Shown piece by piece: positions 1 through 11,317 of a stretch of DNA of 64,000 bases. The stretch's first letter is position 1. The number at the start of each line of letters is the position of its first letter. The notes beneath the pieces were generated by a model, which was not told the origin of the DNA, did no database searches, and worked only from the letters and a program-made list of their open reading frames with translations. A program made the position numbers and the translations under genes. The stretch is taken from NCBI GenBank assembly GCA_022496805.1, contig CM040107.1:9506501-9570500 (forward strand). Reading direction: 5' to 3'. This DNA comes from Pohlia nutans. Lineage: Eukaryota; Streptophyta; Bryopsida; Bryales; Mniaceae.

Positions 1-1
1 A

Positions 2-1348
2 CAAAAATCTCTTGAAGATAGCCCTTACATGCCGTCGAAAGCGTGTAAGAAGTTTCTCCAGCAGTTCACGGTGGATTTTTACCGCAACATCACGCATATG
101 GCGTTCGAGAGTAAATTTGTTCAGTACAAAGAGCAGAGTGTGGAAAAATTTCAAGACGACATGACGAAGAATATGTTGCAGGCTCTTCGGGATGGAATTT
201 GGTACCGGGAGATGGAAAAGCGTGATTTCTCAACGTGGTTGGGGTGGAGGGTGAAAGATTCTTTGTGGAATATCGAGGGAGTATTAACCAAGTATGGGAA
301 GGACCACAAGCTGCTTGAGGACAATACGTATATTGAGGAAGTGATGAAGAAAGCAGACAGCTTTGTGAAGTTGATGAAACCATGGAGCTTTGGACGCCAG
401 CGCAATCAAAATATCGGTTGGTGGAGACACGTTGCTGGTGGATCCGAGGAGTTAATGAAGAATAAGTTGGTCCACGCATTGCCTGCTACGGCCAATGTCA
501 TTGAAGTGGAGCACACATCACTCAAGGGTGCATATGCTACGGTCAAGAGGGTTCGAATTGAAGGAGCCCCAGGGTTTGAACCTTATTGGGAGTTTGCGGC
601 GAAGCTTTCTAAATAGTGGAAGACAAGACCGGATCTTGCAAAATTGGAACACCAAAATGAAACGATGGTCGTTCGAATTGACCATCCAGGTGTTATACGG
701 TATGTGGCTATTAATCCTTCGAAATACGAGGGATATACATATTGGTGGAATGGTGGGACATTGCAACAGATGCTGAATTTAGACAACACGTACGGAGACG
801 ATATCTACGCGCGTACGTTGCATACAACTATGTCAGCAGACTATGTTGTCAAAGCAAGTTATCTGAGGCGGTTCCGTAAAAAAAGAACGGAGTTGGCGTG
901 GGCATTGGTGATTATCATGATGGAGGTACACATGACCGACAACCTGCACAATGATTTATCTCCTGATACTATCCTTTTTCATTTCCCTGCGGACGAGACG
1001 TGTGTATACATCGGGGTATGTGACTGGGGCATGTTATCCTTTGCGAGTGAGCCGATGAAGTCACCATATGGATTCAACAGTACAGAGGAAATGGAGAAGG
1101 ATCTTGCAGATCAGTACTAGGTGGATCCTACGATTGCTTATGTACGTAAGCCAGATGCAAATGTGGAGATATGCCCACTAGTGACGAAGGCAACTGAGGC
1201 ATATGGAGCTGCAGAACTTGCGTTGCGCATCAACAAGGGCAACATGTCGGAGGACTACTGGAAGTTGCTGACGCCTGGAGAAACTTCAGTTGTTTATAGA
1301 CAACAGGAGTTGGCAGATGTGTTCGAGAGCTATTTGAATCGATTGTGA
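2..1348 (+). pseudogene. Protein-kinase-like gene, 5'-truncated, two in-frame TAG codons
   Basis: One reading frame is open from the window edge to a TGA at 1346-1348, broken only by TAG at 614-616 and TAG at 1118-1120. The middle and end read as a kinase fold. A glycine-loop-like GAYATVKRVRI is followed by a FAAK segment (candidate ATP lysine), a WWNGGTL hinge-like stretch, the catalytic-loop-like HNDLSPDTIL (HRDLxPxN form) and DWG in place of DFG. The first ~150 residues are alpha-helical and unrecognised. The true start lies outside the window, since the frame is open before the ATG at 29. HND instead of HRD and DWG instead of DFG are atypical. The identical frame on both sides of each TAG argues for point mutations rather than separate genes. 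Kinase-like fold is seen; substrate is unknown; pseudogene status is inferred. Confidence 0.6.
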
Positions 1349-2042
1349 AGCCCGAATCGAGGAAATGTTGGAGGTTTAACTCATTTAGTGACACGTTTTA
1401 GGATGACGTACCTTTGGCCAGTACCGTTCGAGCATTTTAGACATGTGTATTAGGCAAAACATAGTGATATAGTTCTTCTTGTTTTAGAGTAGTAGTAACG
1501 GTATTGAATTGTTCTATGGCTATTGTTGTGTGCTTATGTATAGAACACGTGGACTTCTGTCCGACTATCAGTAAAACATTTTCCTTGTTGACATTTACGG
1601 AAAAAATAATTCCATATGTTTTATTGTTTTTGAGATTTTGCTATCTTTATATTCATTGATATTTGTGGGTTTTGCAGCCATCAGTCCCGAGACTCCAATT
1701 TGGAATTTGTTTGCACACATGGGTACCTAACGTTAATAGAATTTAGAAACACCCTCGATTTTCTTTAATATTTTGGAAAATAGTTCTTCCATGTGTTATT
1801 GGAATTTTGCTAACTCTATGGTTTTTGACTATGATTTGCAATCGGTGGATTTGTGTTCACCGTTGGGATTGGAGAATAGACTTAATTTGAAGATTTTCCA
1901 CCGTCGACAAATTTGAATGTTGAGTGTCCAAAATACAGAAGTATTTCTAAAGATGCTCGTATCATAGGTCTCTTTTAATTTCTTCATATATATATGTATA
2001 TATACATGTACATATATATATGATGGAGTGAGGAGACCAATA
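1349..2042. other. AT-rich non-coding stretch
   Basis: No coding frame or RNA gene is visible. Two loosely similar segments near 1600-1650 and 1745-1815 suggest an old tandem duplication. A TA/CATA run starts at about 1985 and leads into the foldback element. Confidence 0.5.
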
Positions 2043-2251
2043 GGTGATGAGAGAGGTCTCCCCACTCGGATGCTCGGGACGACGGCCGCGCCTCCACGGT
2101 CGCCTCCGTCACGCTTCAGGGAGGCCTCCCGGAGCGCCAGGTGGGCAACCAACCCCACCTCGCCCTCCGTGTGGAGCGCTAGGTGATGGGGAGGTCTCCC
2201 CACTCGGATTATCCGAGTACATTATCCGAGTGGGGAGACCTCTCCATCACC
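2043..2251. mobile_element. Small foldback/MITE-like element
   Basis: The left end (2043-2070) is repeated in inverted orientation at the right end (2224-2251), giving terminal inverted repeats of about 27 bp around a GC-rich core. A further copy of the same end at 2183-2212 forms a hairpin with 2222-2251 (28 of 30 positions pair) around an 8-base loop. CTTCATATATATAT occurs on both sides (about 1980 and 2253), possibly part of the duplicated target. No coding capacity is seen. Confidence 0.6.
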
Positions 2252-2252
2252 T

Positions 2253-2268
2253 CTTCATATATATATTT

Positions 2269-2308
<40 letters not shown>

Positions 2309-2345
2309 GATGTACATATATAAATGTATACATATATGTATTTAA
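2253..2345. repeat. TA-rich microsatellite
   Basis: Alternating TA/TATG run between the foldback element and the outer inverted repeat. Apparent reading frames through it are repeat artefacts. Confidence 0.8.
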
Positions 2346-2401
2346 ACACGTTTACTTTTATTTCCCACTGCCCACTGCCCACTGCCCGGGATGCGCTGCA
2401 T

Positions 2402-2690
2402 GTTGCCCACTGCCTGCTGGGTTGTTTCTTTTGCTGCCCGTAATTTTGGCCGCTGCTCGCAACCCGGTGGGGGTCGTCTTTCCCGCGGGTAGGGTTTGGG
2501 GCTCACTTTCTGTTATCACTTGTTCTCCCGCTTGTCCTCCCACTGCTCCATTTTTCGGAATTTTTTATCAGGTATTATTTTCAGGCAACCCTGCCCTGCA
2601 CTTACGGCATATATTTTATATATTATGCATATATATATATACATAATAGTATATATATATATATCTATATATATATCTATATATATATAC
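2402..2690. repeat. Outer inverted repeat, left copy
   Basis: Matches the reverse complement of 16262-16546 at about nine bases in ten by eye, including the GCCCACTGCCTGCTGGG block and a TA tract at its inner side. It is non-coding and marks the likely left edge of the composite element. Confidence 0.7.
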
Positions 2691-2719
2691 ACACACACAT
2701 ATATATATATATGTATAAA

Positions 2720-3310
2720 TACATGTATACATACATACACTCACAAACATAACTGAGTATTGATTTGAAGCTTTTCCATTCAAACAACCATATCATGAGC
2801 ATCAATGGGCAAAGTCCAAAAGTGAATTTGCAAAAGTTGTAGTGTGCGACATATAACACATTACTACCGAAGTTTGAAGAGAAACTCGATTGTGATTTGA
2901 AAGAAAATGAATTTCAAAGTTAGCCATATCTAAAACTCGGTTTTGTGCGCTACAAGTTGGAAGTACTTTAAATTTTGTGTATTTTTCTCATAGCTTCAAT
3001 AAAACTTTTTGTGCCTTGGCATGTTGGTATACATCGTTTTAGACTGTTGTACGCAAAACTTGAAGGAAGTTGACATCGATAGAATTTAAAATATCGACAA
3101 TTTGACAAACATGCAAATGATGTTGGTATTCACGCTATTTGAATTTTTTTTTGGATTTGAGAGTTTGGGACTGCATTGGCCATTGTATAGAGAGCATAGG
3201 TTGCAATATGACCATTGTTACATCTTAATGCCTTTACATTTGAAATAGTTGTTGAATAGGCCAATGGGTTCAATTTATATATTGGAGCTATACGATGTAG
3301 TTTTTTGGTT
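2720..3310 (+). repeat. Direct repeat X, left copy
   Basis: Nearly identical, in the same orientation, to 15660-16255. The flanking outer repeats and inner arms are inverted, so one X copy has the wrong orientation for simple mirror symmetry. It is non-coding. Confidence 0.75.
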
Positions 3311-3380
3311 TTGCATTTTTGTACGAAAGTTAGAGTTTATGGCGCACATAATCAATCCTACAAATCAAAATTAAAAAACG

Positions 3381-3475
3381 TAGTAAAAGGCATTAATATG
3401 ATACGTATACGATACTGAATTATTTCGCACGAATATAGTAAAAGGCATTAATATGATACGTATACGATACTGAAT
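3381..3475 (+). repeat. Perfect 40 bp direct repeat
   Basis: Positions 3381-3420 and 3436-3475 are identical, separated by 15 bp. The repeat lies in the stretch 3311-3640, which is unique to the left side of the composite element and holds nothing else recognisable. Confidence 0.9.
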
Positions 3476-3639
3476 CCGAATTAACTAAAACCGCATGTTA
3501 TCCGTGTCTTATTAGCCATGTAATGTAGATACACGATTAACGCACGGATTCCGTCAAGCACGACTTTCGTGCGGAATCAGTGTTTAACGATAAACGCACT
3601 CAAATCGTGCAAAATCAGTGGGGTCTGAAATTCTTGATG

Positions 3640-3766
3640 TATATACATATATATGTATATATACATGTATATATATGTACATATATATGTATATATATGT
3701 ATATATACATATATATATGTGTGTATATATGTATATATATGTATATATACATATATACATATATAC

Positions 3767-3803
<37 letters not shown>
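3640..3803. repeat. TATA/CATA microsatellite
   Basis: Long alternating purine-pyrimidine run (TATATG, CATATA, TA), self-complementary and cruciform-prone. Tyr/Ile-only frames through it are artefacts. Confidence 0.9.
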
Positions 3804-3806
<3 letters not shown>

Positions 3807-3807
<1 letters not shown>

Positions 3808-3908
3808 CCTGCCCATACCCTGCCATGTGCCCATTTCCGTGTGCCCATACCCTTTGCCCAGACCCGTGCCATGTGCCCATGCCCGTGCCCTATGCCCATG
3901 CCCGTGCT
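3807..3908 (+). repeat. CCCATGCCCGTG minisatellite, left copy
   Basis: Degenerate repeats of CCCATGCCCGTG-type words. Its inverted counterpart is at 15452-15592. It forms the outer end of the 4 kb arm. Confidence 0.8.
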
Positions 3909-5152
3909 TCATCACTCTCGATCAGGCTAGGGTTTGCCATTTTTTTCTGTTGTCTTCGCGTTTCTCGTCTCTCGTCGCTTTTGTACTTGTCTGTGTTGTC
4001 TCCTCGTCTCTCGCCTGTCAATGTTGTCTCCTCATTTCATCTTTCTCTCGTTGTTTCTCTCGTTGTTTCTGTCGTTTTGTTTACAAATTACATATAGTTA
4101 GATCTCGAGGTTTGAGGAGCTGCAAACATCTCTCAAATCGGTTACGAAGTGCATTCAGGGTTGGTTTTTGTTGTGTTGGGGTTTTGTCCTCCACGCTCAT
4201 CTTGCATTTAACTTCCACTACCTTTCTCTTTCACGGCTGTCACTGAGTTTAAGGTTTTTTGGCCTTATATCTTGTCTTGCTCTTCTCCTTCTTGCAGTTG
4301 TTAGCCTTCTTCTCTTAGGGTTTCAAGTAAATTTCAAGCCAAAGTCCACTGCCGTAGGTGCTAGGTTAGAAGTTGGAGTTTCAATTTTAGGCTCCATAGC
4401 GGATCAAAAATTGCATGTGGAAGGGCGAAATTGAAGGTGGAGGGGCCGTATTCTTTATGTTTGTTCATACTATTGCTCTCTTCTTGAATGCTGTGGAAAA
4501 TGTTTTTTGTTTAGGGTTTAGTTATCTGTCTAGTTAAAGATGGTAACGAACCAGACCTCAGCGTTTGAGAGTCAATGGATGATTTTGAATTTTATATCTC
4601 AATTTCAAACAGAAAATACATTGACAGATTGAGAGCTCTTTTTTGATTCACGGGGTTGTGGTGCATGGCCGTTTTCAGCTTAGGGTGTGGCTTGTTTGAT
4701 TAATTCCTGTAACAAATGAAACGTGAGACTGCTTGCTTTGAATTTGTGATTTAAAAACTTTAGCTTTGGTGATTCAAGTTTCACGAAAGGCATCGTGAAT
4801 GATGTAGAAATAGTTACACCTTTTGCAACTGGAATCGTGCGAATTCAAGTGTTCTTGCTGGAGTGAGTGGTGTGGTTAATTTTGTGAACGAATTGCTAGA
4901 ATGATCAATGTGCTTACTTTCTATTGGAGATTTTTTTAAATGAATGTATTATCGTACATTCACCGATTGAGAGATTGTCTTGATTCTATGGGTGATGGTT
5001 GAGTTATGCTCATACAGAAAGTATGTTATCGTGTTTGTTTGAAAGGGATATTTTAACGGTGATATAGTTCAAACATTGAATTCCAAAAGCAGTATCATCT
5101 AACGCTATACAACCTCAGTTCATTGATAAGTGTAGTGCTTGCAATGTTTCAG

Positions 5153-5218
5153 ATTGATCAACTTGGCCATCAAGAGCAATTGTTGGGACACAGTGAAGAG
5201 CATATTTTGGTATAAGAG
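5153..5218 (+). other. Untranslated 5' exon of gene A (left arm)
   Basis: A 66 bp segment is bounded by a TTTCAG acceptor and a GTGAGT donor. It is conserved in the other arm at the same distance from the coding start. It has no useful start codon, so it is read as a 5'-UTR exon. The intron after it contains the palindrome cluster. Confidence 0.5.
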
Positions 5219-5446
5219 GTGAGTGCTATGCTCATCCCTAAGAACTTATTTTGATTCATTTTTGTAGGCAGTGCATGAATTTTGTCAATGCAATGTTTAT
5301 TGTGGGATGTGTAATAGTAATGTCCAATACTGTAAGTAACAATACTATAGAAAGAGTTATTGAGAGCAGATCAGCAAAAATGTGTTATTTTCGCTTTGTT
5401 TCAGCAGTATAATTTGCAGTTTATATACAAGTACCAGACGGTAGTT

Positions 5447-6660
5447 TAGGTCGATGTCAGTTTAGGTCGATGTCACTTTAGCTCGACCCAATGTAAATGA
5501 CAGCGAAACTCGCGTGATAAACGGTAATTTAGGTCAACCCGATCTAAACTTCACCAATACAAGCCACATATCAGCTCGAATCTTCCTAAATTGCAGTCAA
5601 TTCGGCTCGACACGACCTAAATTGCAAGCAATTCATCTCGACCCGACCTAATTCTTTTTCTACACATGAAAACTAAAATGGTAGAAACACTCTCCACTCC
5701 AGCAGTTTAGTTCGAATCGACCTAATCTCAGAACTACAGGTTATAGTTGAAGAAGTCTAGGCTTAAACATGTAGAACATGAACATGTAACATGTGTGAAT
5801 TCAGGTCGAATCGACCTAATTTATGCTAGAAAGCAATAATAATCGGTTTGATCTACCTAAGATTCAGCTCGACTCGACCTAAATCACACAAATCTCCTAC
5901 TAATATATTGAACAAATTCAGACAAGGACGACCTAATTTAAGATCGGGATAACCTAAAATACCAATTCTTATAATCAATTCAAATAAAAACTAACACAAA
6001 AATAGTAAAAACACTCTCCCACTCCAGCAGTTTAGGTCGAATCGACCTAAATAAAGAACTATAGGTCATAGTTGACGAAGTATAGGCTGGAAGTTCTAAA
6101 ACATGAACATGTATCATGTGTGAATTCAGGTGGAATCAACCTAAATTACCCTAGAAATCAGTACGATATGACAAGAGAGCTGCCTAAGATGCGCAGATTC
6201 AGATCGAGGCAGCCTATATGGCCATGAATGGCCTACAATGACCGAATGAAATCATGTATAGTAAGCAAGAAAAAACACATAAGATGTGAACATTCAGGTT
6301 GACCCGACCCAAATTGCTCGCTATTTAGGGCAATTCAGGTCGGGTCGATCTGAATGTACACATCTTATGTGTTTTTTCATGTACTTCCGAATATCTGTAA
6401 TTCCTTAATAAACAAAGTCCTTACCTATATTTCCTCTTTAGGTCGACTTGACCTAGAGAGTATCACATTCACGACTGAACGTATCATACATATGAAGCGT
6501 ACTACATCCTTCAAGATTAAGAGCCTCGTCTAATTATTAGGTCGATCGGATCTAATTTAGGATGAACCCGTAGTTGCTCGCACCTCACCAGTCTGTAGTA
6601 CGCATCTCTATATAGGCATGCTGATGTGTGTGTATTGCATTTTAGCTCGTACCAACCTAA
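5447..6660. repeat. Palindrome cluster A (5'-UTR intron of gene A)
   Basis: About 15-20 scattered copies or half-copies of a near-palindrome, consensus TTAGGTCGANTCGACCTAA. Good examples start near 5706, 5800, 6030, 6337 and 6440. Half-sites GGTCGA and TCGACC are common. The copies lie in the intron between the 5153-5218 exon and the coding start at 6688. They are absent from the coding parts and recur in the other arm and in later introns. Confidence 0.85.
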
Positions 6661-8135
6661 ACATCGTCTGTCCTCGTTGTGAACATAATGGTTCCATAGA
6701 GGAAGACATCAAGGGAACAACAAAGTGAACCCCTCAACCTCTACTACAAGAAAGTTGCACATCCACAGAGCACAGATGATGGAGAAGGCGACGACCTCGC
6801 AAACTTCGGGGAGTTCTGGGAACTGCAGGACCAAGAACTTGTACAGTTCTGGAGTCTGAGCATGATACCAATGAATCGTGATTGCTGCTTGATCACGAAG
6901 AACGCCAATGCATCGACCTACCTCCGACTGTCATTACACCAGAAGGTGAAAGATATCAGCAACGGTGATGGCTCCAAAATCACTGTGCCCTGCGTGACAA
7001 CAAGAACTGAATGGGAAAAGAAGAATCAATACAACTTCACGCTCATTCTCGACTCCGCTGTAATTCCATTCAATATCAGCCCCTTGATAGCCTCTCTCGA
7101 ACATACAAAATTCAGAGGAATGATGAAGGAGCTGGAGAATAAATTTGACAACCAATACTTCACGAGTACAAACGGTCAGCCAATGCGCGAGGCCCAACTC
7201 TGCTCAAAAATCCGGAAGGTGATCCAGAACTTCGAAACCTTCAAGGCCAAGATGGACATGCAGAGTCTATCCATGACACCAATAAGTGTGTCCCTCAATA
7301 ACCGCAGCCAGGGAGCTAGTGCGGGATCCATCGGCACAAACTCGCCAGGACCCTAACAGAGCCGCGGTAAGCGCAAGGCCAACATGCCTCTTACACCTAC
7401 ACCACCACCCAAAAGCCATCTGTCGGAGAGGAGGAAAGCTGTTGACAAGAGGGCACTACAAGATGTTGACGCAAATAGCTTGGCATCCGCAGGGACCAAG
7501 TTGCCAGAGCCCGTGCAGGGAATCACGAAACTAGACTTCACACGGTCGACAGAGGCGTACAAGACGTTCTGGTCGTCCTGCACTAACGTCTTTCTCTGGG
7601 GAATCGAAGAAAAGAAAACGAAAAAAATCGAGCAACTATTCGATGCGCCTCCTGACATGAACATCAAGTCATACGAGCCGGGTCTTGCGGAGAAGATCAT
7701 GGGCTTCCTTCTCAGCATGCCCGATAAGAGCATGAAGCAAACTCTGTGCGTCATGCCTTGCCACCTGGACGTTGAGCCGACTAGCTGGGACTGAAAAGTT
7801 CTGGCTGATCAACGGGCAGCACAGTGTCAAATCCAGTTTCATGATGCGCGAACGAAAGATGGACCCTAAAGACATCAAAGAGTTCGCGCAATGGAACTGC
7901 TTTATCAACTGGACGAAGAACAACAAAAAACTTCGTCAAATATCCGCGTACTACAACCGGGTCAACCACTTTGGCGCCATCAAGCCGTCCTGAGCGACTA
8001 ACATCTTGGGAGCGCGGCAGGTCTGGATTAAACTCAATCGCCCTAAGAACCCGTAGGAGTTAGTTCACGTGGGAACAAGCAATCAGGCGTCGAGAACGAA
8101 GGAGGCCGCGATCAACAAAACAAAATTCAACGTAA

Positions 8136-8335
8136 TGTTTAGCTCAACTCGACCTGAATAGCTTTCGATAGTACTCCAAGTCCTAGTCCGTCCCTACAGA
8201 GTAGATCCGTGGCACCTGCGAGTTAGGTCGAGTCGACCTAAAATGCTCATACTTTTGTGGTTTTTTCTACTGAGTGGCCTTATAATCCGTGTGCTCCACA
8301 GTCTGGGTTGGTTTAGGTGGACTCGACCTAAATGA
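8136..8335. repeat. Palindrome cluster B (intron of gene A)
   Basis: Three copies of the TTAGGTCGANTCGACCTAA-type palindrome, near 8139, 8222 and 8310, lie inside the intron 8132-8370. Confidence 0.8.
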
Positions 8336-9749
8336 CTGTATAATAGCTAATAGTGTATGTGCCCGTGCAGGAGTTTCAAGCTGCGATGAAGCTGCGATTC
8401 CTGATGCTCGACGTGGCGCAGGCGCAGAAGGACGCCAAGAAAAGTAATGCGTCCGAATTGCTCGACATCCACAATGAGTTGAAGTTGATCACTGCGCTGG
8501 ATGACGTGTTCGACCTATGGAGCGAAGTGATCTCAAGAGCGGGTGCCGGAGAGCTCCATGACCCAGACACTGATTTGCCGTTCAAGCAGAAGCCTAACTG
8601 GAATCCAGAGAGTGGGAATCTGACGCGCGAGTTCTTCAAATGGCTGGGAAATCTAACCTATGAGGACCTCGCCAAACTCGCCAGGCATATCCTGAACCAC
8701 GGGAACCCAAAATGGACCCTCGGCTACCAGAAGGTCACGATTAAGGCACTAGCCTCCGTTCAAAACAGGTGCTACTCGACCAAGGAATGGGTGGAGAGAA
8801 GGAAGCGAAAGCACCTTGTCAAGAAGGAATTGCACAACATCAATCCTGATCTCGGACTCTTCAATCCGGTGGGGGAACTAGTTGCGGAGAAGTGGAGGCA
8901 GTTCAAGGAGGACTACCACGTCACGAGGGCGACAATGAATGTACTCCTTGAGCGGCCGGGTGAGGTATATTTCAGGGAGGCAAAGAGGTCAGGAGCAAGA
9001 ACAAGAAGACTGCAGAAATCTCCCCGTATGCATACGAATTCTTCAAAGTCTTCCTGGAGAAGAGGAAGAAATTCGAGAAGCCCGCCGGAAACGCTCACTT
9101 CCGGCCATACAACCTGCAGTTAAATGAGCACGCCGACTGGCCCGAGGGTGCCTGGTCATCCGACACGTTTGTGAACTTCAAGCAGGGGGTCATCGACTTC
9201 AAGGTCCTCCCTGGGGTGGGTGACAAGGAGAAGTCAAGTACGGATATGCCGTACTTTCACGAGTTCATGTCTTCTCTAAAAGAAAGACGTCTACCAGAAT
9301 TCGATGAAGTACCTGCGTGGCTCTTCATCTGCGCCAATATGATAGAGCAAAACCAGGCAGTTCATTTTGCTGAGCACGGAGACCAACTCTGCAGATACAA
9401 GATAAAGTATGCGGACTACATTCCAGCAAGGAATGAGCGACTGGGATACTATCCGGCGAACCATAAGAAGGCGCGGGCAAAAGTGCACCTGGTCTTCTTG
9501 CAAAGGCCCGATATTCCGATGGTGTCGATCCCCCCCAACTTCTTCGCTCCGGAGACCACGGTATACACAAAGCCCCGAGCGTACGATGAGCTGTTGTACC
9601 GCGTGTACAACGCAGAACTCAGAATGGAGTTCTACTTGTGGCTCATGAATGCGTTATGCATGCCGGGATCGAACGTTGTCTCCGTCTACGCGGGATCCAA
9701 GTTCACTTGCGCTGCACTAGTGAGTAGTTTAGAATTTGGACTCATGCTC

Positions 9750-10025
9750 TTCAGCTCGAGTCGATCTGACCCTACATAGTTTAAGCGATCATACATTTTA
9801 GGTCGGGTCGACCTTAAATTCATACCGGGATACCTGCTCTTCTAGGAAGTACACAAACTATATCCGCAATGTGTTTCAGGTCGGGTCGACCTAAACGTTT
9901 AGTGTGCAGATCTTAGACTCGATATTGTTGTTTAGATCCGTTCGACCTGAACTATCCCTTTGTACTACCTCATCCTCTCGTGCTGCCTCTCCTCCACAGT
10001 CCAGATCAAGGCGACCTAAATCTTT
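9750..10025. repeat. Palindrome cluster C (intron of gene A)
   Basis: Five copies or half-copies near 9752, 9798, 9877, 9930 and 10003, all inside the intron between 9720 and 10085. Confidence 0.8.
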
Positions 10026-11104
10026 CTCATTCCCCAATTATATCAACCTGTGACTCACTTGATGACTGCCATGTCATTTGTGCAAATGTGTTGCGTGAAC
10101 AAGTGCGCTGTGGGGGACAGAAGAATGAAAGACCGGTTTGTTTCTATCGCGATCGACGCCTTAGACCTCGACAAGGCAGACTTCCTAGAGGACGGATACC
10201 CTATGCATGTTGATGGGGAGCAGAGTATCCCTGCTGCACGACCTGGGTCCTCGAGATCAAAGAGGAAATCCAGAGATCAGTGGTCTGATCCCCCTCTCAC
10301 GCAGCGGGATGAGGAGCACTCGTCAACCTCCTCTTCTAATGAGGAGGATGACGACGAGGATGACGAAGACCATGCTCCTCTCTAGATACCCCCCGGAGAT
10401 CTGATGCGCCTCGTTCGTCCACGTCCTCTAGCTATCAGCTTGGGACTCCTTCCTGCGAGCGGAAGTCGAAGAGAAAGAAACGTGAGTCCTCGAACAAAAT
10501 TTTGAAGACGTTGGCTGCCACGGTTGCAGCTCTCACTGTTCAGACCTCGAAGACCGCGAAGGAGAATCTGAAGATGAACCAAGAGACAAGAAAAGAGCAG
10601 TACGATTTCCAGAAGTTTATTATGGAACAGCAGCGTCAGCAGCAGCAGCAGCAAAATGCCATGTAGCAGACGCTGTAGGCGCTCATGCAGAGCCTTCTGC
10701 CGTCTTGTGGGGCTGTATTGAACCCGCTGCCGCTGGCTTCTCAACCTCTAGTGCTTGGTAATCAGCCGTCGGTTTCAACCACCAGCGAAGAATCTGCTCC
10801 ACCTGCGCCCTCGTTTCTTGCTGTTCCTCCTCCGCCTCCACCTGCGCCCTTATCTTTTGATGCGCCTCCTCCGCCTCCTCTTGCGCCCTTGCCTGTCGCT
10901 GCGCCTCCACTGCCGCCAGCTGCTCCTGCGTTTGCTTCGTCCACTTCGCCGGCTCTCCCGCATGTGTCATCGAGCGCTGCTTATGACGCCGCCGATCCAT
11001 ACAGCCTTGTTGACAGTCTGGGATTCGGCGGAGCCGCTGGCAGTGACATTGCAGACACTGCCGCCTTGCCTGGCACAGAGGCTGCAGTAGGTGGTTCCCA
11101 ATAA

Positions 11105-11317
11105 TCACTCGATGCCATTTGTATAGATTTAGCTCGACTCGAATTGATTTGTATCATTGGTATTTTGTAGATTTTTTTGTATACAGGGCTCTAGTACTTA
11201 GGATTTTCAACTCCTGGTTGAGTAGAGTCCTTAGGACATTTTCCCATGAACATTTTTTGTACTTCAAATTTTTTTGGCCTTTCTATAATTTACACACTCC
11301 TCACTCGGAATTTACGT
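11105..11317. other. 3' region between opposed gene copies
   Basis: Non-coding and T-rich, with one degenerate palindrome near 11128. It lies between the end of gene A (+) and the truncated opposed copy (-). Confidence 0.4.

Larger units (their letters stand above)
3807..7935 (+). repeat. Inverted arm, left copy (about 4.1 kb)
   Basis: The segment is repeated in inverted orientation at 15592-11447. Matching landmarks include the CT-rich leader (about 3950-4080 vs 15230-15400), the small exon (5153-5218 vs 14383-14318), the palindrome cluster, and the coding start (6688 vs 12712). Similarity stops abruptly near 7935/11447, in the middle of an exon. The copies differ by substitutions and small indels and carry different stop codons, so they have diverged since duplication. 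Confidence 0.85.
6688..11104 (+). pseudogene. Gene A: ParB-like plus beta-class methyltransferase-like gene (decayed)
   Basis: Three coding blocks are visible: about 6688-8131, 8371-9719 and 10086-11104. The first joins the second in phase (GTAATG donor; GTGCAG acceptor). The second ends at a GTGAGT donor, and the third begins after GCAA, apparently a mutated CAG acceptor. Near 7800 lies LINGQHSVK, resembling the ParB/sulfiredoxin GxHR motif. Near 9660-9719 lies NVVSVYAGSKFTCAAL, a motif-I-like SAM site, preceded by ELRMEFYLWLMN. VHLVFLQRPD upstream occupies the place of motif IV, so DPPY is absent. The C-terminus has an acidic run, a KSKRKKR basic patch, a Gln-rich helix and a Pro/Ala tail. 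Damage includes TAG 6697, TAA 7354, a deletion near 7790, TGA 7991, a frameshift near 8975, TAG 10383, 10664 and 10676. The domain assignment is by motif order, not by search. Confidence 0.6.

Noticed and set aside
2..1348. Genetic code with TAG reassigned
   Set aside because: TAA and TGA also interrupt other genes here, and intact genes use ordinary stops; decay explains all.
2044..2646. 200-codon frame on the plus strand
   Set aside because: It crosses a foldback element, a TA microsatellite and the outer inverted repeat, and lacks any protein-like conservation.
3577..3930. Long Tyr/Ile-rich frames on both strands
   Set aside because: They are translations of TATA/CATA microsatellite and CCCATG minisatellite with no domain content.
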